Assembly: GCF_001476815.1 (NCBI RefSeq)
Contig: NZ_LDSL01000098.1
Location: 1-60,476 of the forward strand
Length of the DNA: 60,476 nucleotides
Reading direction: 5' to 3'
Source of the DNA: Pseudacidovorax intermedius
Lineage (GTDB): Bacteria; Pseudomonadota; Gammaproteobacteria; Burkholderiales; Burkholderiaceae_C
How positions within the stretch are numbered: position 1 is the stretch's first letter; every line of letters begins with the position of its first letter. The notes beneath the pieces were generated by a model, which was not told the origin of the DNA, searched no databases, and was given only the letters and a program-made list of their open reading frames with translations. This document shows positions 1 through 7,606 of the stretch, piece after piece. The translations under genes and the position numbers were made by a program.

Positions 1-71
1 GCCGGGTGCGCCCCTCGAGGGGGATTGGACTTCCACACGCAGTGAGGACCTCCAGACGAGGCGGTCTCTTA
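1..71 (-). repeat. Partial, diverged copy of the stop-codon-adjacent repeat
   Basis: This is a truncated copy of the roughly 115 bp repeat seen complete at 140-253, 13078-13193, 36228-36344 and 49335-49450. The window edge cuts it. The stem around GGACTTCC is present, but its partner arm reads GGACCTCC, so the hairpin is imperfect, and the terminal CCACCCCG block is mutated. On the minus strand it directly follows TGA and TAA triplets at 74-69, as the intact copies follow real stop codons. The 65 bases up to the next copy encode only a 21-codon reading frame, which may be a gene remnant or chance. Confidence 0.7.
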
Positions 72-139
72 TCAATGATCCATCGCGCTCACGCCCCGCC
101 CGGATGGCAAGAAACCGGCGCAGCAAAAGGATCGCATGT

Positions 140-253
140 CCGCGGAGCAGGCCATGCCAGTGCACCCGCGGAACCGGCTTTGCCGGGCCGCCGGGTGCGC
201 CCCTCGAGGGGGATTGGACTTCCACACGCAGTGAGGAAGTCCAAACGGGGTGG
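140..253 (-). repeat. Complete copy of the stop-codon-adjacent structured repeat
   Basis: On the minus strand it starts with CCACCCCGTTTGG seven bases after the TAG of the holin-like gene at 261-665. It contains three nested hairpins: an 8 bp stem GGACTTCC/GGAAGTCC, a CCCCTCGAGGGG palindrome and CCGGCTTTGCCGG. It ends in a GGCC...GGCC block near 140. Order and spacing match the copies at 13078, 36228 and 49335. No transposase or long open frame is associated with it. Confidence 0.9.
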
Positions 254-260
254 TCCCTTG

Positions 261-665
261 CTATAGCCAGTTGCCCGTGCCCTGCGGCATTTGAATGCGC
301 GCGGCCGGGTCGCCGCCGTCCACCAGTGTGCCGATGAGCACGCTGAGGATCGAGATGAAGATGCTCGCGAACAGCGCGGTCCAGAAGCCCGAGACGCGGA
401 AGCCCTTCACCAGCGCCGCCACCAGCAGGATCATCAGCGCGTTGATGACCAGCAGGAACAGGCCGAAGGTCAGCAGCGTGAGCGGCAGCGTCAGGAAGAT
501 CAGCAGCGGCTTGACGATGGCATTGGCCAGGCCCAGCAGCAGGGCCGACACCACCAGCGAGCCCGTGCCGTCGAACTGCAGCCCGCGGAAGATGTGGCTG
601 GCCACCCAGAGCGAGAAGGCCGTGATGGCCCAGTGGACGAGGAAGGGCGTGAGGTTCGCGAGCAT
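261..665 (-). CDS. Phage_holin_4_2-family small membrane protein
   Basis: This 134-residue protein is nearly all hydrophobic helix, with about four membrane segments. It matches the PF04020 family in helix spacing and in the central NAIVKPLL and LPLTLLTFGLFLLVINALM-type stretches. Despite the family name, these proteins are widespread chromosomal inner-membrane proteins of unknown role, and nothing nearby suggests a prophage. The start at 665 was chosen because the conserved part begins there; longer in-frame extensions are arginine-rich and look non-coding. A paralogue lies at 39104-39451. The gene is divergent from the one at 815 and is followed directly by a structured repeat. Confidence 0.85.
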   Translation of the reverse strand: MLANLTPFLVHWAITAFSLWVASHIFRGLQFDGTGSLVVSALLLGLANAIVKPLLIFLTLPLTLLTFGLFLLVINALMILLVAALVKGFRVSGFWTALFASIFISILSVLIGTLVDGGDPAARIQMPQGTGNWL

Positions 666-814
666 CGGCCGATGATAGGGGCGGCATGCCGCCGCCGCGT
701 GGCGCCCGGCCGCGCCGCGCCGGCCGCGCACAGGCCGATCCAGTGCCGGCCTACACGGCCGGCGGGCATCCGCCGCAGCATGGGCAGATCCTCTGTCCAT
801 CCAAGGAGCACGTC

Positions 815-1123
815 ATGCCACGTGGCGACAAGTCCAGCTACACCGACAAGCAGAAACGCCAGGCCGAGCACATCGAGCAGGGCTACGAGGACCGCGGCCT
901 GCCTGAGAAGGAGGCCGAGCGCCGCGCCTGGGCCACCGTGAACAAGGAGACCGGCGGCGGCAAGAAGAGCGGCTCGGGCCGCGGCCATGCGGTCAACCAT
1001 GCGCCTTCCCGCAAGGGCGGTCATGCAGGCGGCGCGGCCTCGCGCACGGCCGCCGAGCGTTCGGCCTCGGCCAGGAAGGCCGCGGCCACGCGCAAGCGCA
1101 ACGCGGAGGCGGCGAAGCATTGA
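815..1123 (+). CDS. Small basic 'plasmid stabilization'-type protein, function unknown
   Basis: This 102-residue hydrophilic protein begins PRGDKSSYTDKQKRQAEH. That pattern belongs to a small family found on proteobacterial chromosomes and often labelled plasmid stabilization protein. The first 50 residues are charged and predicted helical, with an E(K/R)EAERRAWATVNK stretch. The tail is Lys/Arg/Ala-rich and low complexity, which suggests nucleic-acid binding, but no catalytic residue is recognisable. An AAGGAG ribosome site at 802-807 supports the start. The family label is weak and is no evidence that this is a plasmid. Confidence 0.8.
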   Translation: MPRGDKSSYTDKQKRQAEHIEQGYEDRGLPEKEAERRAWATVNKETGGGKKSGSGRGHAVNHAPSRKGGHAGGAASRTAAERSASARKAAATRKRNAEAAKH

Positions 1124-1219
1124 AGCGGCGGCGTGGTCAGTGGCTTGCGCCCGGTCAAGGCGCAATGGCACATGGCGGCCTACGCTGGCAGGACCGATCA
1201 ACCTGCCGGAGAGCCGCCG

Positions 1220-1732
1220 ATGGCCGCACTGCAATGGTCCGACGCGCTGGTGCTGGATGCACCGGCCATGGACCGCACCCATGAAGAATTCGTCGTGCTG
1301 CTCGCGGCCGTGGAAGAGGCGGAAGACGCCGACCTGCTGCCGCGCTGGCAGGCCCTGATCGCCCACACGGACGCGCACTTCGCCCGCGAGGACCACTGGA
1401 TGCGCGCCAGCGGCTTCGCCACCGGCAACTGCCACAGCGTGCAGCACCAGGTGGTGCTGCACGCCATGCGCGAGGGCCTGGCCGCGGGACGCACCGGCGA
1501 GCTGGCCGTGGTGCGCGACATGGCCCGGCAATTGGGCCTGTGGTTCGTCCAGCACGCCCAATCCATGGACGCCGGCCTGGCGCTGCACCTGCGCAGCCTG
1601 GGCTTCGACATGGAAACGGGCGAGCCTCCGCCCGCGCTGATGCGGCCGGTCTGTACGCTGCAGGGCTGCGGCACCGCGGCCTGCAGCAGCGCCGATACGC
1701 TGCATCGCGCGCACGCGGCGGAAGCTGGCTGA
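1220..1732 (+). CDS. Hemerythrin-family O2/metal-binding protein
   Basis: The 170-residue protein is a bacterial hemerythrin. All seven expected diiron ligands are present with canonical spacing: H21, H53 and E57 in HxxxE, H72 and H76 in HxxxH, and H112 and D117 in HxxxxD. It should form a four-helix bundle that binds O2 or senses redox state or iron in the cytoplasm. A C-terminal tail of about 30 residues carries three cysteines (about 145, 150, 155) beyond the bundle, an unusual extra. The start at 1220 begins just before the conserved N-terminal loop; in-frame starts at 1133 and 1172 exist but add non-conserved residues. Confidence 0.88.
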   Translation: MAALQWSDALVLDAPAMDRTHEEFVVLLAAVEEAEDADLLPRWQALIAHTDAHFAREDHWMRASGFATGNCHSVQHQVVLHAMREGLAAGRTGELAVVRDMARQLGLWFVQHAQSMDAGLALHLRSLGFDMETGEPPPALMRPVCTLQGCGTAACSSADTLHRAHAAEAG

Positions 1733-1834
1733 GCCGCGGCCCGCCGACCGGGGGCGCCGCGGCGCGCCCACCTACCGCGCGAGGCGGCGCGGGCGCCGAT
1801 GGCCACCCCCACCATGCGCCTACGCTGGTGCGCC

Positions 1835-2920
1835 ATGACCGATCCCCACGCCCCCCGCACCGGCCAGGCGCCGGACAAGCTGCCGCGCGATGCCTTCAAG
1901 GTGCGCTTCATGCAGGTCTTCCAGGATCCGGCCTTCGCGCCCGAAGCCGAGGCCCTGGCCCGCATCGAGGCGGTGGCCTGGGACGCCTACCAGGACGGCC
2001 GCAAGGCCCCCGTCACCCGCCGCGCCGGCCCGGGCTATGCCGACCCGGACTACGAACTCTCGGTCGACTGGCTGGAGGCCCGCGCCCGCATCGACGCCGC
2101 CCAGGCCGCCTGGGGCAGGCCCGAGACGCGCTCGCGCGTGCTGCTCATCAACGGCTCGCCGCGCAACGACGGCACCTGCCCCGGCGAGATGGCCAAGAGT
2201 TGGCGCCTGCTGCAGCTGGCGCGCGAGGTGCTCGAAGGCCAGGGCATCGAATGCGACGTGCTGGACCTGAGCCTCGTCACGTCCGACTACGACCGCCACA
2301 TCCATCCCTGCAAGGGCTGCGCTTCCACCGCCATGCCGCTGTGCCACTGGCCGTGCAGCTGCTATCCCAACCATTCGCTGCGGCAGACCGGCGACTGGAT
2401 GAACGAGATCTACGAGCGCTGGGTGGCCGCGCACGGCGTCATGATCTTCACGCCCACCCACTGGTACCAGGCGCCCACGCCGCTCAAGGCCATGATCGAC
2501 CGGCTGGTGTGCGCCGACGGCGGCAACCCCGACCCCACCACCACCCACGGCAAGAAGGCCGTCGAGGCCAAGGCGCTGGAGCTGGACGGCGAAGGCTGGC
2601 ACTACCCCAAACACCTCGACGGCCGCGTCTACGGCGTGGTGGTGCACGGCGACGTGGCCGGCATCGAGAGCCTGCGCCGCAACCTGTGCGACTGGCTGGA
2701 CTGGATCGGCCTGCAGGACGCCGGCACGCAGGCCAAGCTCGACCGCTACATCGGCTACTACGAGCCTTATGCCACCAGCCACGAGACGCTGGACGAGGAC
2801 GAAGCCATGCAGGAAGAAGCCCGCAATGCCGCCCGCGCCGTCGCCATGGCGGTGGGCATGCTGCGCGCCGGCCGGCTCACGCCGCCCGACGCCCGCCTGC
2901 GCCGCCCGCGGCCGAAGTAA
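1835..2920 (+). CDS. Flavodoxin-fold NAD(P)H-dependent oxidoreductase (FMN_red type)
   Basis: The 361-residue protein carries an NADPH-dependent FMN reductase fold. VLLINGSPRNDG near residue 105 is the FMN-phosphate loop and a TPTHWYQAPTPLKAMIDR-like stretch is the second flavin-contact loop. A helical N-terminal extension of about 100 residues precedes the fold. A cysteine-rich segment around residues 155-180 (CKGC...CHWPCSC) could bind metal or form disulfides and is not typical of minimal family members. The physiological substrate is unknown; family members reduce quinones, azo dyes or flavins. The ATG at 1835 was chosen because residues before it are unconserved. It stands alone on the plus strand. 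Confidence 0.82.
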   Translation: MTDPHAPRTGQAPDKLPRDAFKVRFMQVFQDPAFAPEAEALARIEAVAWDAYQDGRKAPVTRRAGPGYADPDYELSVDWLEARARIDAAQAAWGRPETRSRVLLINGSPRNDGTCPGEMAKSWRLLQLAREVLEGQGIECDVLDLSLVTSDYDRHIHPCKGCASTAMPLCHWPCSCYPNHSLRQTGDWMNEIYERWVAAHGVMIFTPTHWYQAPTPLKAMIDRLVCADGGNPDPTTTHGKKAVEAKALELDGEGWHYPKHLDGRVYGVVVHGDVAGIESLRRNLCDWLDWIGLQDAGTQAKLDRYIGYYEPYATSHETLDEDEAMQEEARNAARAVAMAVGMLRAGRLTPPDARLRRPRPK

Positions 2921-3116
2921 GGCGTGGAAGTAAGGCGAGCCGAGGCGCGGACCGCCTGCGCGCCTCCTCGATGTCTGCGCAATCGCATGGCACCCTTCAC
3001 GCTTCTTTACCTCCCCACATGCGGGGTTGACGAAGGCCGCACCGGCGCTTGACCTGCGGGGCGCACAGTCGCTTCCACGCTGCCGCACCGGTGGCGGTCT
3101 TCGGAAAGGAAGCACC

Positions 3117-3647
3117 ATGAACTCCCGTCGTCACTCCCTCCTCGCGGCCGGCCTGCTGGCCTGTGCCGCCTTCACCGCCCAAGCCCAGCCGGCCCCCGGC
3201 ACGGCACCCGCCGGCGGTCCGCCACCCGCCGGCATGCAGGCCGAACGCACCGGCAAGCCCATGGACATGCAGCAACGCATGCAGCGCATGAAGGAGCGCC
3301 ATGCCAAGCGCATGGCCGATCTCCAGGCCAAGCTGCAGCTCACCCCGGCGCAGCAGCCAGCCTGGGATGCCTACGCCGCCAGCTTCGCGCCCCCGGCCAT
3401 GCCGCCCGGTCCGCGTGAGGACCTGGCCAAGCTGAGCACGCCCGAGCGGCTGGACCGCATGCAGGCCCGCCAGGCCGAGCGCCAGGCGCGCTTCGCCAGG
3501 ATGGCGGATGCCACGCGCAGCTTCTATGCGCAGTTGACGCCCACGCAGCGCCAGACCTTCGATGCCGCCACCGTGCCGCACCGCCACGGCCGCGACGGCC
3601 ACCCCGGCGGCCATGGCCCGCGTGGCGGCGACGCCCCGCGCGGCTGA
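3117..3647 (+). CDS. Spy/CpxP-like periplasmic protein with LTxxQ motifs
   Basis: This 176-residue protein has a signal peptide (about residues 1-23, ending in AQAQ) followed by a Met/Arg/Gln-rich helical region. Two LTPxQ motifs (LTPAQQ and LTPTQR) are hallmarks of the Spy/CpxP/ZraP group of periplasmic chaperones and stress sensors. The tail is rich in His and Gly, which fits metal binding. An AAAGGA ribosome site lies 6-11 bases before the ATG. A strong intrinsic terminator follows at 3690. No adjacent two-component system is present, so regulation cannot be inferred. Confidence 0.82.
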   Translation: MNSRRHSLLAAGLLACAAFTAQAQPAPGTAPAGGPPPAGMQAERTGKPMDMQQRMQRMKERHAKRMADLQAKLQLTPAQQPAWDAYAASFAPPAMPPGPREDLAKLSTPERLDRMQARQAERQARFARMADATRSFYAQLTPTQRQTFDAATVPHRHGRDGHPGGHGPRGGDAPRG

Positions 3648-3689
3648 TCGAAGCCGGGCGCGCGGCCTCCGGCCACGCGCCCGCCCATG

Positions 3690-3722
3690 AAAAAAGCCCC
3701 GGCCAGATGGCCGGGGCTTTTT
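3690..3722. terminator. Bidirectional intrinsic terminator
   Basis: A perfect 9 bp stem GCCCCGGCC/GGCCGGGGC with an AGAT loop is flanked by A5 on the left and T5 on the right. It can therefore end transcription from both the plus-strand Spy-like gene (ending 3647) and the minus-strand gene at 3751-4170. Confidence 0.93.
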
Positions 3723-3750
3723 CATCGTGGATTCGCCGCGAGGGCGCCGA

Positions 3751-4170
3751 TCACTTCGGCGTGCCGCCGGGCTGGGCGCCCTGCGGGTTGGTCGGCACGG
3801 CGGTCTTTTCGCCGGGGCCCATCGGGCGGGCGCGCATTTCGGCCTTGGTGTCGGCACGGACTTCGGCGCGGCTGTTCTGGTTGACCGACGGGGTCTTGTT
3901 GGGCTGGCCGTTCATCATGGTGCTGGCCTGGCCGCTCGGCGTGGTCGTGTTGTTCTGCATGCGGGCGTTGGCCTTGGCTTCGGCGCGCACGTTGTCGCGC
4001 TGGGCGGGCATCGTGCCCTCCGGACGCTGCGTGGGGTTGGGCACGCCGGTGGTGGTCATCGTGCTGGCCTGGCCCTGGGTGGCGGGCACCGTGGCCTGGG
4101 CCATGGCGCCGGCGCTGGCGGCCAGCAGGCCGGCGGCGAACAGGGTGGACAGCGTGGTGTTGCGGGTCAT
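3751..4170 (-). CDS. Small secreted protein, function unknown
   Basis: The 139-residue protein has a clear signal peptide (residues 1-24, ending AGAMAQ). The mature part is low complexity, rich in Thr, Asn, Gln, Ala and Pro, with two similar charged segments, RAEAKANARMQ and RAEVRADTKAEMRA, suggesting an internal duplication. I recognise no domain. The ribosome site AAGGAG lies 7 bases before the ATG. It converges on the bidirectional terminator at 3690-3722. It is probably a periplasmic or secreted disordered protein of narrow taxonomic range. Confidence 0.75.
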   Translation of the reverse strand: MTRNTTLSTLFAAGLLAASAGAMAQATVPATQGQASTMTTTGVPNPTQRPEGTMPAQRDNVRAEAKANARMQNNTTTPSGQASTMMNGQPNKTPSVNQNSRAEVRADTKAEMRARPMGPGEKTAVPTNPQGAQPGGTPK

Positions 4171-4293
4171 GGTGGTTCTCCTTCGATGTGGATCAGTGAG
4201 AGGGGTTTCGGGATGACGTCGCCATCCCGACGACGTGCTGTGCACCGTACCGGCCCGCCCCGAGCCCGCAGTGTGGGCGGCCACTGCGCCGCC

Positions 4294-4381
4294 CTGTAGG
4301 AGCCCGGTCCGCAAAGGCCGCTGCCGAAGCGAAAGTCGCTGGCGAAAAAATGGGCGCGGGGAACCGGACGCACTCCTACAG
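4294..4381. repeat. REPIN-like inverted repeat with GTAG heads
   Basis: CTGTAGGAG at 4294-4302 is repeated inverted as CTCCTACAG at 4373-4381, and the arms continue imperfectly (GGTCCG versus CGGAC). The internal 60 bases carry further short inverted segments. Two inverted copies of a GTAG-headed palindromic unit in a gap between genes is the architecture of REP doublets moved by RAYT transposases. It lies in the 243 bp gap between divergent genes 3751-4170 and 4414-5226, so it could also affect their transcripts. No RAYT gene is in the window. Confidence 0.65.
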
Positions 4382-4413
4382 TCCATTTCACGGCCCTGGC
4401 CTACAACACTGGC

Positions 4414-5226
4414 GTGTCTTCCCTGCCCCACATCCCCACCGATCCGACGCCCCCGCAACCGGCCACGGCCGCCGCCGGCTCGCGCCGGCTCAAGGTGATG
4501 ACCGTCAACACCCACAAGGGCTTCACCGCCCTGAACCGCCGCTTCATCCTGCCGGAGCTGCGCGAGGCGGTTCGCACTGTGGGTGCCGACGTCGTGTTCC
4601 TGCAGGAAGTGCTGGGCACGCACGAGCGGCATGCGCGCCGGGTGGACAACTGGCCCGAGGCGCCGCACTACGAATTCCTGGCCGACACCATGTGGCCGCA
4701 GTTCGCCTATGGACGCAACGCGGTCTATCCGCGCGGCCACCACGGCAATGCGCTGCTGTGCAAGTTCCCGATCGTCCACCACCGCAACCACGACGTGTCG
4801 GTCGCGGGGCCGGAAAAGCGCGGCCTGCTGCACTGCGTAATCCGGCCGCCGGGCCTGGCCTTCGACATCCATGCCATCTGTGCCCACCTGGGCCTGGCCG
4901 AGTCGCACCGGCAGCAGCAGCTGGAGTTGCTGTGCCACATCGTGCGCGACGAGGTGCCGGCCGATGCGCCGCTGATCGTCGCGGGCGACTTCAACGACTG
5001 GCGCAGCCGCGCCGACCGGGTGCTGGAAGACGGCGCGGGCCTCAAGGAGGTGTTCCGCACCGCCACCGGCAAGCCCGCGCGCACCTTCCCGGCCCGTTTC
5101 CCGCTGCTGCCGCTGGACCGCATCTACGTGCGCAATGCGAGTGTGTCGTCGCCCGTGGTGCTGCCGCGCACGCCCTGGTCCCACCTGTCGGACCATGCAC
5201 CGCTGGTGGCCGAGATCCATCTTTGA
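4414..5226 (+). CDS. Endonuclease/exonuclease/phosphatase-family protein, YbhP-like
   Basis: The 270-residue protein has the EEP hydrolase signature. N32 lies in the first strand motif, E65 in LQEV binds metal, HGNALL is near 110-115, GDFND is at 191-195, and SDHAPL near 259-264 carries the catalytic Asp-His. Family members cleave phosphodiesters in nucleic acids or lipids. It begins with GTG at 4414. It is the first gene of a three-gene set (EEP, cardiolipin synthase, YbhN-like) that mirrors E. coli ybhP-clsB-ybhN, so a role linked to cardiolipin metabolism is likely, though the E. coli protein's reaction is not settled. Confidence 0.87.
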   Translation: MSSLPHIPTDPTPPQPATAAAGSRRLKVMTVNTHKGFTALNRRFILPELREAVRTVGADVVFLQEVLGTHERHARRVDNWPEAPHYEFLADTMWPQFAYGRNAVYPRGHHGNALLCKFPIVHHRNHDVSVAGPEKRGLLHCVIRPPGLAFDIHAICAHLGLAESHRQQQLELLCHIVRDEVPADAPLIVAGDFNDWRSRADRVLEDGAGLKEVFRTATGKPARTFPARFPLLPLDRIYVRNASVSSPVVLPRTPWSHLSDHAPLVAEIHL

Positions 5227-5249
5227 CAACACTGCCTGAGCGAACGGCC

Positions 5250-6542
5250 ATGACTGCACCTGCCTGGCATCCCGACAACGACGTCGAACTCCTGGAGAAC
5301 GGCGAAGCCTTCTTCCCGCGCGTCTTCGAGGCCATCCGCCGCGCCGAACGCGAGGTGGTGATCGAGACCTTCATCCTGTTCGAGGACAAGGTGGGCCTGG
5401 CGCTGCACGAGGCGCTGTGCGAGGCCGGGCGCCGGGGCGTCCACATCGACCTGATGATCGACGGCTTCGGCTCGCCCGACCTGTCCGAGCGCTTTCTCGG
5501 CGAGCTGGCGGCGGCCGGCGTGAAGGTGCGCGTCTTCGACCCCGGCGAGCGCGTCTTCGGCAAGCGGCTCAACGTGTTCCGCCGCATGCACCGCAAGATC
5601 GTGGTGGTGGACGGCTGGCGCGCCTTCATCGGCGGCATCAACTATTCGGCCGACCATCTCGCCGACTTCGGGCCCGAGGCCAAGCAGGACTATGCGGTCG
5701 AGTTGCGCGGTCCCATCGTCGGCGAGCTGCACCGCTTCGTGCTGCGTGAGATCGCGCTCGGCGCGCGCAAGCCGCGCTGGTACCGCCGCCGCATGGCGCG
5801 CGTGAAGGCGCTGCAGTCCAAGCCCGCGCTGCAGACCGCGCCGCCTACCGCCACGCGGCTGCGCGGTCCGATGGCGGCGCAAGGCATCCAGGCCCTGCTG
5901 GTCACGCGCGACAACCGCCACCACACGACCGACATCGAGCGGCACTACCTCGCCGCCATCCGCAGTGCGCGCAAGCGGGTGGTGATCGCCAATGCCTACT
6001 TTTTCCCCGGCTACCGCTTCATCAAGGCGCTGCGGCAGGCGGCGCGGCGGGGGGTGGACGTGCGCCTCATCCTGCAGGGCGAGCCCGACATGCCCATCGT
6101 CAAGAAGGCGGCGAGCATGCTCTACCACCACCTGCTGCATGCCGGCGTGCGCATCTACGAATACTGCGAACGGCCGCTGCACGGCAAGGTGGCGCTGGTG
6201 GACGACGACTGGAGCACCGTGGGCTCCAGCAACCTCGATCCGCTGTCGCTGTCGCTCAACCTCGAGGCCAACGTGGTGCTGCGCGGCGCGGGCTTCAACC
6301 AGGTGCTCACCGAGCGGCTGGAGCACCTCATGCGCCACAGCTGCAAGCAGATCGCCCCCGAGGACCTGGCGGAGGAATGGAGCGGCTGGCGCCTGGTGCG
6401 CAGCTTCTTCGTCTTCCACTTCCTGCGCTGGTATCCCTCGCTGACCAGCTGGCTGCCGCGGCATGTGCCGCAGCTCAAGCCGGCGGTGCCGCCGGCCGAC
6501 GCGCCGCCGCTCGGCACCACGCGCGCCGCCGACGCCGTCTGA
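5250..6542 (+). CDS. clsB: Cardiolipin synthase ClsB
   Basis: The 430-residue protein has two phospholipase D HKD motifs, H114-x-K116-x4-D121 and H311-x-K313-x4-D318, each followed by the usual GG or SSN segment. Without the N-terminal membrane helices of ClsA-type enzymes it matches the shorter ClsB class, which joins phosphatidyl groups to phosphatidylglycerol or, in E. coli, glycerol. Position between an EEP gene (23 bases upstream) and a YbhN-like gene (5 bases downstream) reproduces the ybhP-clsB-ybhN order. It should act at the inner-membrane face. The Pro/Ala-rich C-terminal tail of about 25 residues is unconserved. Confidence 0.93.
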   Translation: MTAPAWHPDNDVELLENGEAFFPRVFEAIRRAEREVVIETFILFEDKVGLALHEALCEAGRRGVHIDLMIDGFGSPDLSERFLGELAAAGVKVRVFDPGERVFGKRLNVFRRMHRKIVVVDGWRAFIGGINYSADHLADFGPEAKQDYAVELRGPIVGELHRFVLREIALGARKPRWYRRRMARVKALQSKPALQTAPPTATRLRGPMAAQGIQALLVTRDNRHHTTDIERHYLAAIRSARKRVVIANAYFFPGYRFIKALRQAARRGVDVRLILQGEPDMPIVKKAASMLYHHLLHAGVRIYEYCERPLHGKVALVDDDWSTVGSSNLDPLSLSLNLEANVVLRGAGFNQVLTERLEHLMRHSCKQIAPEDLAEEWSGWRLVRSFFVFHFLRWYPSLTSWLPRHVPQLKPAVPPADAPPLGTTRAADAV

Positions 6543-6547
6543 GCCCC

Positions 6548-7555
6548 ATGGCCCCCGCAGCCTCGGCCCGCGCCGCGCCGTCTCCGGCCAAGGCCGCACC
6601 TGCAACCGGACTCGCCGCCAGGGCCTGGTGGCCGTGGGCGAAGCGCGTCGCGCTGTGGGTGTTCCTGTGCGGCGTGGCCTGGCTCATCGTGCGGCAGGCC
6701 CGCACCATCGAATGGGACGAGGTGCTCGATGCGCTGCGCGCGCTGCCCGTGGCGCTGGTCGCCGGCGCGGCGCTGATGGCGGCCTGCAGTTTCGCGCTCT
6801 ACACCACCTTCGACCTGCTGGGCCGGCACCTCACGGGCCACCGCTTGCGTGCGCCCACGGTGATGGGCGTGGCCTTCATCAGCTACGCCTTCAACCTCAA
6901 TTTCGGCTCGCTGGTGGGCGGCGTGGCCTTCCGCTACCGGCTCTATTCGCGGCTGGGGCTGCGCGCCTCGGACATCACGCGGGTGCTGGGCTTTTCCATG
7001 CTCACCAACTGGATCGGCTACCTGGTGGTCGCCGGCCTGGCCTTTGCGCTGTCGCCGCTCGCCCTGCCGCCGGAATGGCGCATCGACAGCGGCGGGCTGC
7101 GCATCCTGGGCCGCGTGCTGGTGGCGGTCGGCATCGCTTACCTGGCGCTGTGTGCCTTCGCCGGCGGCCGCTCGCTGTCGGTGCGCGGCCATGTGCTGGA
7201 GGTGCCCTCGCTGCGCATGGGCCTGGTGCAGATGGGCCTGTCGATGGCCAACTGGTCGCTCATGGGCGCCATCTTCTGGCTGCTGCTGCAGGGCCGCGTC
7301 GACTATCCGCAGGTGCTGGCCGTGCTGCTGGTGGCGGCCGTGGCTGGCGTCATCACGCACGTGCCGGCCGGGCTGGGCGTGCTGGAGGCGGTGTTCGTCG
7401 CCCTGCTGTCGCACCAGGTGGCACAGGGCCCGCTGCTGGGCGCCCTGCTGGCCTACCGGGCGGTGTACTACCTGCTGCCGCTGGTGGTGGCGGTGCTGCT
7501 CTACGGCGTGACCGAGTACCGCGCCCGTCACGCGCGCCATCGCGCCAAGACCTGA
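6548..7555 (+). CDS. YbhN/LPG-synthase-like polytopic membrane protein
   Basis: The 335-residue protein has about eight hydrophobic helices after a Pro/Ala-rich N-terminus. It carries the lysylphosphatidylglycerol synthase transmembrane-region pattern (PF03706/UPF0104), including FNLNFGS...GGVAFRYRLY and the HVPAGLGVLEAVF loop. There is no aminoacyl-transfer domain, so it is not a complete MprF. Proteins of this type are thought to translocate or handle lipids; the E. coli homologue's role is unproven. It is translationally close to clsB (5 bases apart) and is probably co-transcribed with it. Confidence 0.87.
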   Translation: MAPAASARAAPSPAKAAPATGLAARAWWPWAKRVALWVFLCGVAWLIVRQARTIEWDEVLDALRALPVALVAGAALMAACSFALYTTFDLLGRHLTGHRLRAPTVMGVAFISYAFNLNFGSLVGGVAFRYRLYSRLGLRASDITRVLGFSMLTNWIGYLVVAGLAFALSPLALPPEWRIDSGGLRILGRVLVAVGIAYLALCAFAGGRSLSVRGHVLEVPSLRMGLVQMGLSMANWSLMGAIFWLLLQGRVDYPQVLAVLLVAAVAGVITHVPAGLGVLEAVFVALLSHQVAQGPLLGALLAYRAVYYLLPLVVAVLLYGVTEYRARHARHRAKT

Positions 7556-7590
7556 CCGCGGGCGGGGCCATGGCAGCCCGCACCGGATGA

Positions 7591-7606
7591 CTGTATATTC
7601 ATCCAG
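7591..7606 (+). promoter_or_regulatory. LexA/SOS box overlapping the radical SAM gene start
   Basis: CTGTATATTCATCCAG fits CTG-N10-CAG with an AT-rich centre and differs by one base from my recollection of the E. coli uvrA box. Such an AT-rich run stands out in this GC-rich DNA. Its last base is the first base of the GTG start at 7606. Transcription therefore either begins at or just downstream of the box, giving a leaderless message, or comes from upstream and is blocked by repressor. Confidence 0.75.

Noticed and set aside
815-1123. Plasmid origin suggested by a 'plasmid stabilization' label
   Set aside because: The family is common on chromosomes and the surrounding genes are core metabolism; no replication or partition genes are present.
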